DNA of 64,000 bases from Acidobacteriota bacterium (GTDB lineage Bacteria; Acidobacteriota; Terriglobia; UBA7540): NCBI GenBank assembly GCA_004298155.1, contig SCRD01000023.1, forward strand, positions 52,792 to 116,791. The letters are read 5' to 3'. The position numbers and the translations under genes are program-made. Below, in pieces: positions 45,721 through 53,507 of this stretch. Positions within the stretch are counted from its first letter, which is position 1. Every line of letters begins with the position of its first letter. A model generated the notes under the pieces. It did not search any database, was not told the origin of the DNA, and was given only the letters and a program-made list of their open reading frames with translations.

Positions 45721-46611
45721 TTACGGAAACCTCCCCGCATGCTTCCACACGCGGAGGCCGTGCGAGGCCATAGCTTCGAATTCGGCGGGGGTGGGCGGGC
45801 GCCAGTCGTCGAGCAGCTTCAAATTCTCTTCCAGTTCCTGGCGGCCGTTGGGAGCCATCAGCACCACGCTCACTGCCGGGTGTGCCAGCGCAAAGCGGTA
45901 CCATTCGATTGCGGCGGGCGGCGCGTAGCCCGGCGGGTCGTCTCGCGTTGCCCGCCGCAAGGCACCCCATCGCTGTGCCGTGTAGACCACTACCGGGAGC
46001 CCCAGCCGCTCGGTGACGAGGAAGACATCCTGCTCCGCCCCGCGATGTGCCGCGTTGTAGCGGACCATCAGCAGATCCAGTTTCTTTGTCGCTGCGCACT
46101 CGGCGGCCAGCTTACGCTGATGGGAGGTAAGGCCGATCAGTCCCACGCGGCCCTTCTGCTTCTCGCCTTCCAGCAGTTTAAGCGCGCCGCCGCGAGAGGT
46201 GATCTGTTCCCATTCGCTTTTGCTCTCGACGTAGTAGAAGGTCACCACGTCAATGCGTCGAGTGCCGAGCATACGAAAAGCGCCCTCGAGTTCGCGTTCT
46301 GTGGAGGCTCCATCGCGGGCGTCCAGTTGCATGGCGACTGCGACACGTTTACGATCAATCAGATTCCCGCGCAGGGCCTGCGCGATACCATCATCGTAGC
46401 CGCACCAGTTCAGGTAGTTCACGCCGCGCTCCACCGCCACCGCGACGTCATCGGCCGACAGGCTGGTGTTGCCTCGCGTAGCAAGTCCCAGGCGCATCAC
46501 CGGCGGAAGCTCCCCGCCCAGTTCGACCCAGCGAGGCATGGGATTCGGGTTGCGGTCTGATTGTGAATGGATTTTCGTATGAGCCGGAATTGCAGAAGAT
46601 CTACTGCTCAT
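45721..46611 (-). CDS. aldo/keto reductase-like protein with degenerate active site
   Basis: 296 residues with a recognisable AKR barrel: VMRLGLATRGNTSLSADDVA, GAFRMLGTRRIDVVTFYYV, KGRVGLIGLTSHQRKLA, LDLLMVRYNAAH and a C-terminal AHPAVSVVLMAPNGRQELEENL. The catalytic residues look replaced: the usual DTAxxYG is LNWCGYDDG, the Lys of the beta-3 strand is Gln (AVAMQLD) and the His is Tyr (TFYYVES). It may be a non-catalytic or altered relative. An ATG at 46539 (MPRWVELGG) is an alternative start. Confidence 0.82.
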   Translation of the reverse strand: MSSRSSAIPAHTKIHSQSDRNPNPMPRWVELGGELPPVMRLGLATRGNTSLSADDVAVAVERGVNYLNWCGYDDGIAQALRGNLIDRKRVAVAMQLDARDGASTERELEGAFRMLGTRRIDVVTFYYVESKSEWEQITSRGGALKLLEGEKQKGRVGLIGLTSHQRKLAAECAATKKLDLLMVRYNAAHRGAEQDVFLVTERLGLPVVVYTAQRWGALRRATRDDPPGYAPPAAIEWYRFALAHPAVSVVLMAPNGRQELEENLKLLDDWRPPTPAEFEAMASHGLRVWKHAGRFP

Positions 46612-46736
46612 CGCTTGCAGAGGGATGCAATGGAAAAATGGTTAGGTAAGGTCAGCGCAAAGCGGAGCCGCCAACGCAATTCCTTATCCGGGCAGTCGCT
46701 TGCCCAGGTGTCCATTCACTGCATGGGGGGATTCAA

Positions 46737-47075
46737 CTAACCTTGCTGGGCTTTGCAATTAAGGCAGAGGCGCGTCCATGGCACCGCCGTCAAGCGGACC
46801 GCAGAGATGGGCTCTGAACAGACCTCGCAGGTTCCGTACGTGCCCCGCGCGATCCGCGCCAGGGCGTCGTCGATGGCGCGCAGCAGCTTGCTATCGGTCT
46901 GGTGCAGACGCACCTGGATAGCGGCCTCGGTTGCCGCGCTGGCCTGGTCGGCAGGATCTCCGTGCAGTTGTCCTGCCGGCTGCGCAAGCTCATCCCTGCC
47001 TTTCCACGCCGAAGACAATTCTTCCCGCTTGGCCATCAAGAGTTCTTTGTACCGCTCCAGTTCTTTTCGCTCCAC
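46737..47075 (-). CDS. DksA/TraR-family C4 zinc-finger protein
   Basis: 112 residues: an N-terminal coiled-coil hairpin (MERKELERYKELLMAKREEL, helices to about 75) and the C-terminal zinc finger GTYGTCEVCSEPISAVRLTAVP with CLNCKAQQ. DksA proteins bind the RNA polymerase secondary channel, acting with ppGpp. The hairpin tip has two Asp in GDPADQASAA, as required in DksA. It is shorter than E. coli DksA (151), like TraR/YbiI-type members. Confidence 0.9.
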   Translation of the reverse strand: MERKELERYKELLMAKREELSSAWKGRDELAQPAGQLHGDPADQASAATEAAIQVRLHQTDSKLLRAIDDALARIARGTYGTCEVCSEPISAVRLTAVPWTRLCLNCKAQQG

Positions 47076-47382
47076 TCCGTCCCCTACCTTTTCGACTGAC
47101 TTGAACTACCGAGCGGAACCAGGGCCGCGGATGCCATTTTCACGTCCGACACCACCATAGCATCTCAGACGGCTGGTTACCCTCTCACCAGTATAATCGA
47201 GATTGCCGGGTTCGTGAAAGGAACACTCCTTCGGCGGGCTAATTAAAATTGATATGCGTTGGCTCGCTCATGTCAGGCGGGTACAGCTTGTAAAAAACAA
47301 GAGGGAAAATTTCATTATCCTGCGGGAAATCTGATCCTGCTCCGGCGCTGGCGGTCCTCGCCACGCGAGGTTAGTGAAAGCT
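47076..47382. other. intergenic region
   Basis: About 307 bases between the DksA-like and Crp/Fnr genes. It contains a small hairpin (CTTGT-AAAAA-ACAAG, 47287-47301) and an ATTAAAATTGATAT patch near 47240 that could be promoter material. No gene found. Confidence 0.4.
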
Positions 47383-48183
47383 CTATCCTGCCAGGCCTGG
47401 GCCATTCAGGTTCATGTAAGGCCTGGAGCCGGCCCCTGGCAGGGTCTGCGCTGTTCCCTCCGCCCATGAGGAAGGTAGATTGTTGCCTACCAATTCCTTC
47501 AAGGCGTCTACGTCTTTCACCAGCAGCGTTGAACCCTTTATCGAGATCCATCGGCGCGCCTTGAATTCTCCGAGCGCCCGCGAAATCGTCTCCCGCGTGG
47601 TCCCAATCATCTGGCCAATCTCCTCATGGGTCAGGGTGAGTGTTGAGCGAATACCGTCTGCCTGCAATTCGCCGTTTTCCAGCCAGTCCAGCACGAAACG
47701 CGCCACCCTCTTCCTGGCGGAATCGCACAGGCCGATGGCCTGCAGTTGCTCGCAGGCTTCCTGATAACTTGCGCTTAGCTGCCTGGCCGCTGCCAATGAG
47801 GCCTGAGGAGTCTCGCGCAGGAAGCGCAGGAATTCATCGCTCCTCACAAAGCTTACCTGGCATGCCTCAACCGTCTCCGCAGTCGCCTGGTAGGCGGCAT
47901 CGGAAACAACCGCGTGCAGCCCAAGAATCTCGCCGGGTTTAGCAATCCTCAAAATCATCATTTTGCCGCTGGCTGAGCACATCGAGAGTTTCACACGGCC
48001 CGACGTAAGCATAAACACGCCATGAGGTTTTTCGCCTTCAACGAACAGCACCGCCCTGGCTGGATAGGTGGTGGTTACCTTAATCGAATCAAAAGCCTCG
48101 GCTACCGATGGTGAAAGCATAGAAAGGAAACCGGGAACTGACGGGCGCTCGTGGAAGGCGCCAGGTGTTTGTCCAGTTCGCAT
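47383..48183 (-). CDS. Crp/Fnr-family transcriptional regulator
   Basis: 266 residues from ATG 48183 with GAGAGGAGAGAAAG ahead of it. The N-terminal cyclic-nucleotide-binding-like barrel (ARAVLFVEGEKPHGVFMLTSGRVKL) is followed by a dimer helix and an HTH_Crp winged helix (LTHEEIGQMIGTTRETISRAL). The FNR N-terminal cysteine cluster is absent, so oxygen sensing by an FeS cluster is unlikely; the RxS cAMP phosphate motif is not clearly present either. The tail after KELVGNNLPS is Gly/Pro-rich. Target genes not identifiable. Confidence 0.92.
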   Translation of the reverse strand: MRTGQTPGAFHERPSVPGFLSMLSPSVAEAFDSIKVTTTYPARAVLFVEGEKPHGVFMLTSGRVKLSMCSASGKMMILRIAKPGEILGLHAVVSDAAYQATAETVEACQVSFVRSDEFLRFLRETPQASLAAARQLSASYQEACEQLQAIGLCDSARKRVARFVLDWLENGELQADGIRSTLTLTHEEIGQMIGTTRETISRALGEFKARRWISIKGSTLLVKDVDALKELVGNNLPSSWAEGTAQTLPGAGSRPYMNLNGPGLAG

Positions 48184-49022
48184 CTTTCTCTCCTCTCTGG
48201 CCTCTTTTGTCGCGCCTGTAGTGCGTTTCGCGCGTCTAAGTGGCGGTGTGCTCCGCCCTGGGACAGGTTTTGCTCTCCGTCTCGCTTGTGCCATCTGGTT
48301 GCCCCCGAATCCACCTGCTACCCGATGAGCTTTGCCAATCGTGTTGACGGCCTCTTCGTCTGTGGGAGATGCAAGAACATTTCCGTTTGGCGCTAAATGC
48401 TATCACCAACAAGATCAATTAGGTAGCATGTGGCAGGGGCAGGCGTTCGCCAGCCTTTGTGACCATCATGCGCCAGGATGGCGAAATATCGTCACGCAAT
48501 ATGAGGGGTGCGACTGGGGGATGAAGCAGCAGGGGCTTCATACTCCAGCCGTCAACCGGTGGACAACAAAGTCCTTCTACAGTGCAGGTTCAACACCTCG
48601 ATAGAAAGGTTATTTCGAGCGGGGCGCTCCAGGGAAATCAGTCCAAACGGAAATTCAGAGGCATACGCCAAGCGCGTAGAACTCTGGGTGTAAGTTCAAT
48701 TCACGATTAACCGTCGTGCCACGGACCGACGTCCGAGTGAGGTTCGCTGGCGAGTCCTGGTTACTTCAGCGGAAACGTCCCCTCATTAGCTTGGTGATCA
48801 AGACATTCAAGTCCTTCGCCATGGCCTTAAAGCATTAATCTCGTTGCGAGACTTCGACCCACGTGCCGCGTAATATATTGAAACGAAGCCCGTTACGTCC
48901 ATATAGCACTAAAGTATGATTTCTTATTATTTACTAAATAATATATAATCCACGCCTGTTGGGGGAGGGGCTTGATTACACCTACACGCCAGTAGCGTGG
49001 AATGCAACTCGGAGGTAGTGAT
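48184..49022. other. long intergenic region
   Basis: About 840 bases upstream of the kelch-like lipoprotein gene and of the divergent Crp/Fnr gene. It has no convincing coding frame. The last 130 bases become strongly AT-rich and hold the promoter and palindrome described separately (48921-48949). A short inverted repeat CGGAC-cga-GTCCG-like element occurs near 48723. Confidence 0.45.
48921..48949 (+). promoter_or_regulatory. promoter with a perfect 9-bp-arm palindrome filling the spacer
   Basis: TTCTTA (48921-48926) and a perfect TATAAT (48944-48949) are 17 bases apart. The spacer is occupied by TATTATTTA (48925-48933), C, TAAATAATA (48935-48943), a perfect inverted repeat with a single central base. 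The ATG at 49023 is about 67 bases after the expected transcription start. The geometry is that of a classical repressor operator between the -35 and -10. Confidence 0.6.
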
Positions 49023-50543
49023 ATGCAGGGCAATTTGTCCCATCTCTTGTCAATGCTCAACAGTTCAGGCAAGCGGTCCCATCTTTTTTCCGTAGCAGGA
49101 GGGTTTGTCATCCTTGTCGCGTCAGTTTTTGTCATTTCCTGCGGAGGGTCGAGCAGCAACAACACTGCGCCTCCGCCGGTTCCCTCGATTCTGAATATTA
49201 ATAGTTCCACCAATCCTTCCAGTCCCATTAACCTGCCGATTGAAATTAACGGTAGCGGTTTTCAAGGTTCGCCTGGAAGCGTGGTCTTCACCCAGGCTTC
49301 CTCTGGTATCACGGCGACCGTGACGCCAAGCGCCGGCGGCTGGACTGATACCGGTATTGCAGTCACGGTGCCTGCTGGTAATGGCACAAACAATTTCACC
49401 CTGCCCGGAACCGTCACGGTCGCGGTCAAGACCTCCGGAGGCACAAGCAACACGGTCGATGTCACGCTCATTCAAACCCTCACCTTTGACGTGAACAATG
49501 TGCAGTGGACCAACGCTGCCACTCTTCCCAAGGCGCTGACGGGCCTTCGCGCGGCGGCTATCCCCGTGACCGACACCACCGCTTATGTCGTGACTACGGG
49601 CGGATTCGATGGGACCGGCAACACGTCAAGCGTGTTCGTCGGCGCTCTCGATCCGACCGGCAACATTTCGGCCTGGACAACAAGTTCAAACATCCTTCCC
49701 GAGACTATCGCGCACCATGGCATGGTGGAAGCCAATTCCGGTAACTCTCTCGTGCCCACGGGCTCGGCCTACATTTACGTCATCGGCGGCCAGGTCAATT
49801 CCGCCGACGCGCCGGGCGGAACGACCAACGTTTATAATGCCAGTTTTGATCACACCACCGGAACGGTCGGGGCCTGGACAACACTTTCATCCTCCCTTCC
49901 GGAAACTCTGGTGGGCCCGGCCGTGACATTGTTTAACGGCTACGTTTACGTAATCGGAGGCCTCCATTCCGACGGTACTCCTTCAGCAGATGTCTTTTCC
50001 GTCCCGGTGAATAAAGACGGGACCCTCGGCACGTGGACCAAGTCAACAAGTGCCTATCCCATGGGAATCTCCTTTGCCACGGCCTTTGGATTTGCGGGCA
50101 GGCTTTACGTCCTGGGCGGTGACAGCGCCAGCTCGACAGGCCCGAACCAGCAAGGCAATCCGGGCGTCAATAATGTGAATTTCGCCACGGCTTTGAACGG
50201 CGTCGTCGGGACCTGGACGGCCACATCTTCGACCATCAAAAAACGCAAGAAGCAGATCACCTGGAATGCCTTTGGACAAGTCATCGACGCTGAGGGCGTC
50301 TACGACGGCCTGCCCGGTTCACTGGAGCTCGAACGGAGCCAGATCAACCCTGATAGCACGCTCGCCTCATGGAACGGCATCACAAGCACAACGAACAAGC
50401 CAAACGCGAACGTCTATAACGCAGCGGCTATTGTGAGCCCTCTGCAATCTCCCACCTCAACTCCCCGGTTTATGCTGATCGGCGGCCAGTCGGCGGTTAC
50501 AGGCGTCATCAGCAATACCGTGTATTACAACAACGCACCATAA
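49023..50543 (+). CDS. lipoprotein with IPT/TIG-like and kelch-like repeats
   Basis: 506 residues from ATG 49023, behind CGGAGGTAGTGAT. Lipoprotein signal with lipobox VISC (Cys near 40), a low-complexity Ser/Asn/Pro linker, a TIG/IPT-like beta domain (ILNINSSTNPSSPINLPIEI through VTVAVKTSGGTSN, about 55-150), then repeats each bearing a glycine pair after a hydrophobic strand (AYIYVIGGQVN, GYVYVIGGLHSD, RLYVLGGDS, RFMLIGGQSA), as in kelch beta-propellers. Outer-surface or periplasmic location. Function unknown; probably binds carbohydrate or protein. Confidence 0.82.
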   Translation: MQGNLSHLLSMLNSSGKRSHLFSVAGGFVILVASVFVISCGGSSSNNTAPPPVPSILNINSSTNPSSPINLPIEINGSGFQGSPGSVVFTQASSGITATVTPSAGGWTDTGIAVTVPAGNGTNNFTLPGTVTVAVKTSGGTSNTVDVTLIQTLTFDVNNVQWTNAATLPKALTGLRAAAIPVTDTTAYVVTTGGFDGTGNTSSVFVGALDPTGNISAWTTSSNILPETIAHHGMVEANSGNSLVPTGSAYIYVIGGQVNSADAPGGTTNVYNASFDHTTGTVGAWTTLSSSLPETLVGPAVTLFNGYVYVIGGLHSDGTPSADVFSVPVNKDGTLGTWTKSTSAYPMGISFATAFGFAGRLYVLGGDSASSTGPNQQGNPGVNNVNFATALNGVVGTWTATSSTIKKRKKQITWNAFGQVIDAEGVYDGLPGSLELERSQINPDSTLASWNGITSTTNKPNANVYNAAAIVSPLQSPTSTPRFMLIGGQSAVTGVISNTVYYNNAP

Positions 50544-50785
50544 CCATGCACGGGTAGCCAGCCCGTCCGGAATTTTCCGGCCTTGGGTCTTTTCGCATGC
50601 GAAGAGGCCCACGGCCGGGATTCAGCGGCCTGCCATCGCTCACGACTGCATGCTTTTCAGTCCGGGAGTATTTTCCCCGCGGGATTCTCCATTAAACTCC
50701 TGATTGCCAGCCAGTCAGACGCAGTATATACTCCGGCTCTGCAGGATGTCGCTCCAGGATCTCAGTATTCGGTGAAGGAAGAAAG

Positions 50786-52420
50786 ATGATCACAACTTCA
50801 AAAGCAAAACTCATTTGTCTTGCCGCATGCCTGATCTGGGCCATGCCGCTTGCTGCTGAACAAACACCACGCGCTGAGATTCGGACGGCCAGTCGGATCG
50901 GTACGACCAGCCCGATGGCTAATTATAGGGCTACTCATCACTCTCAGCCCAACGCGCCCGTGCGCGATTTTCCGCTGCGAAAACCCGGCTCACGCCCGGG
51001 GAGCGGCAGTGGAGGAGGCTTAACGTGGACGGACCCTTTGCTCCAAACAAGCCCTGTAAACAGCGACCTGCGCACCATAATTAACAGCGGGATCGACGGC
51101 CTCGCGTCTGTTGGCTATGTTCCACCCGATACGAATATTTCGGTTGGGAATGACCAGATTGTCGAGACCGTGAATGTCACTTACGCTGTGTACGACAAGG
51201 CTGGACACGTCTTGCAGCCCGCGACAGCCATGCATACCATCTTTGCGGCCGCAGGCGCATCATCAATGTGCTCTACTGTCGACGGCGGCGATCCCATCGT
51301 GCTTTTTGACAAGGTCGATCAACGCTGGATCATCAGCCAGCTTGCCTACAACACTCGCCTGACGGACAATCACTTCTGCCTGGCCATTTCAACCTCGTCA
51401 GACGCGACCGGCAAATATAGTGCCTACGACGTCTCTTTCGGCAAGGACTTCCCCGATTATCCCAAGCTGGGCGTCTGGGCAACGGGAAGCTGGACCAGCC
51501 CCGGCTCTGTATCTGGAATATACTTTTCCACCAACATCTTTAACGGTGGCAATACGTTTGCCGGCGCCCAGATGTGCGGTTTCCCGCTCAGCGATGTGGC
51601 CCACCCGCCGGCCTCCTTCCAGTGGGTGTGCAGCCCGACCATGTCGAACCTTTCGAGTGTGCTGCCGGCGGACCTGGAAGGCAGCCCTGGAGTGACCGGA
51701 ACGACGAGCCCCGCTCCGTCGGGCGCAGGCGAATACTTCCTGGGATTCACCGGCGCCAGCGCCCTGCAACTGGTCCAGTTCACTCCAGACTTTGCAGGTC
51801 AGAGCGTCAGCATCGCCGGGCCGACAGACATTGGCGTGGACGTGTTCCGTGAAGCATGCGGTGGCGGAGCGTGCGTCCCGCAGTATGGTCCAAGCGCCCG
51901 GCTCGATTCACTGGGCGACCGGCTGATGTACCGCCTCTCCTATCGCAATTACAACGGCGCACAGTCGATGGTGGTTTCGCACTCCGTGCAGAACAGTTCC
52001 TCCAGCAGCCAGACCGGCGTCCGTTGGTACCAATTGACGGGCACAGGCGCCAGTTGGACCATCGCCCAAAAGGGGACGTTCGGTCCGAACGACGGCCTCT
52101 ACCGCTGGATGGGCAGCATCGCCCAGGACAAGCAGGGCAATCTTGGCCTCGGCTACAGCGTGTCGAGCGCGTCCGTCTTCCCCTATCTCGCCGTCACAGG
52201 AAAGACGCCTGGCGACAGCGGGATGGAGCTGGAAACCCAGTTCAATATTGGCAAGGGGGCGCAAAAGTCCGTCAATCGCTGGGGTGACTACTCGAGCATG
52301 AGCGTCGATCCCTCCGACGATTGCACGATGTGGTACGCAAACGAATATCTCAAGAAGACCGGCTCCTATACTAACTGGGGGACCTTTATTGTCGGGTTCA
52401 GGTTTAACAGCTGCAATTAG
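50786..52420 (+). CDS. large secreted protein of unknown function
   Basis: 544 residues from ATG 50786 (GAAGGAAGAAAG ahead). Sec signal peptide (cleavage near LAAEQ), a Ser/Gly/Pro-rich linker to about residue 75, then a beta-rich domain: VGYVPPDTNISVGNDQIVET, GGDPIVLFDKVDQRWIISQL, HFCLAISTSSDATGKYSAYD and FPDYPKLGVWATGSW. The DPxVLxDxxxxRW...SQ pattern recurs in a family of large acidobacterial and other secreted proteins that I know only as uncharacterised. Four to six Cys could form disulfides. Lies 242 bases after the kelch-like lipoprotein. Confidence 0.8.
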   Translation: MITTSKAKLICLAACLIWAMPLAAEQTPRAEIRTASRIGTTSPMANYRATHHSQPNAPVRDFPLRKPGSRPGSGSGGGLTWTDPLLQTSPVNSDLRTIINSGIDGLASVGYVPPDTNISVGNDQIVETVNVTYAVYDKAGHVLQPATAMHTIFAAAGASSMCSTVDGGDPIVLFDKVDQRWIISQLAYNTRLTDNHFCLAISTSSDATGKYSAYDVSFGKDFPDYPKLGVWATGSWTSPGSVSGIYFSTNIFNGGNTFAGAQMCGFPLSDVAHPPASFQWVCSPTMSNLSSVLPADLEGSPGVTGTTSPAPSGAGEYFLGFTGASALQLVQFTPDFAGQSVSIAGPTDIGVDVFREACGGGACVPQYGPSARLDSLGDRLMYRLSYRNYNGAQSMVVSHSVQNSSSSSQTGVRWYQLTGTGASWTIAQKGTFGPNDGLYRWMGSIAQDKQGNLGLGYSVSSASVFPYLAVTGKTPGDSGMELETQFNIGKGAQKSVNRWGDYSSMSVDPSDDCTMWYANEYLKKTGSYTNWGTFIVGFRFNSCN

Positions 52421-52694
52421 GCATCTGACGGTCCTTTACAATTCCGCGATGTGGCACCGGTACCCCGCCCGTGCCAGTTTGGTGCGCCAGAAATATTGGC
52501 ACAGGTGGCGCCCACCTTCAGAGGGGGCAAGTGTCGAGCTAAAGCTCAGCGCTACATAGCGATACAAAGGATACGCCGGCCCGGAAATGAGTCCGCACTC
52601 CTTCGATGCACTATACTGCAACGCGGCCAGAGTGGCCGTGCCTTCAAAACCCAGGGGTGTTCGTGGATTATCCGCCCCTGGATGATTCACCAAT

Positions 52695-53342
52695 ATGAAG
52701 ACATTTTTCCCCTCCCGGCCGCCCGTTGTATTCGCTGGTTTCTTCTGGATTGCTGTCGTGGCCTTCGTGGTCCCAGCCCAAACTCCCGGACGATCCAGGC
52801 AGGATATTACAATTTTCCCACGAACCGAAGTTCAGGCCGGGCCATGGGCTGTTCCGTCAGGTGCGGCACATGCTCCCGGCAGCCGCTTAATGGCTGAACA
52901 GGAAAGGCAGATGTGGGCGCTCGTCAATCGCGACAGGTGGGACCCCGCGAACGCAAAGGAAACAAGCGGCCGCGCGCAGCCCCTCAAATGGAACGAGAGA
53001 TTGGCGGAGGTTGCGCGGGCGCATTCCCGCGACATGCTCCAGCACCGATACTTCAGCCATTTTGACCAGCATGGCAGGAGCCCTTTTGTGCGAATCAACG
53101 CCACCGGAATCCACTGGATAGCTTTGGCGGAGAACATCGCTATCAATCGGACTATCGGGGAAGCGGAAGACTCTTTTATGGATGAACCCCGCTTCCAGAG
53201 CAATCATCGGGGCAACATCCTCGACCCGAAATATACTGACGTGGGAATCGGGATTGTGCAGGCGCCGAACGGTGACCTTTATATCACCCAGGATTTCGCT
53301 GCCATCCCCTCCAGGCGCGGCAGCGCCGGCAGCCGCAGGTAG
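52695..53342 (+). CDS. CAP/SCP-domain (PR-1-like) secreted protein
   Basis: 215 residues with signal peptide (cleavage near VPAQT). CAP domain: MWALVNRDRWDPANAKETSG, LAEVARAHSRDMLQHRYFSHFDQHGRSPFVRI, ALAENIAINRTIGEAEDSFM and SNHRGNILDPKYTDVGIGIV, which include the His and Glu residues of the CAP cavity. Bacterial CAP proteins are poorly characterised, mostly extracytoplasmic. It ends a run of three exported proteins on the plus strand; converges with the second RND system 165 bases away. Confidence 0.9.
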   Translation: MKTFFPSRPPVVFAGFFWIAVVAFVVPAQTPGRSRQDITIFPRTEVQAGPWAVPSGAAHAPGSRLMAEQERQMWALVNRDRWDPANAKETSGRAQPLKWNERLAEVARAHSRDMLQHRYFSHFDQHGRSPFVRINATGIHWIALAENIAINRTIGEAEDSFMDEPRFQSNHRGNILDPKYTDVGIGIVQAPNGDLYITQDFAAIPSRRGSAGSRR

Positions 53343-53507
53343 CACGGTCCCCCGGGATTTGCAAGCCGCGCTTCCTTTGTAGGGGCGTCTTACGGGCCGG
53401 ACCGCTATGATCAAATGCCACCCTCACACGGCTCTGCCGGCATAAACGCCGATCCCCGCTACAGTTGTGCGAAGCTCTCTCCTCACGAAGAAGCCGCAGT
53501 GAAAAAA

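Noticed and set aside
45631..46560. Plus-strand 309-codon open frame
   Set aside because: Antisense to the aldo/keto reductase-like gene; no domain recognisable.
47287..47301. Short CTTGT-AAAAA-ACAAG hairpin as a terminator
   Set aside because: Only five base pairs, AT-rich stem and no following T-run in the expected direction.
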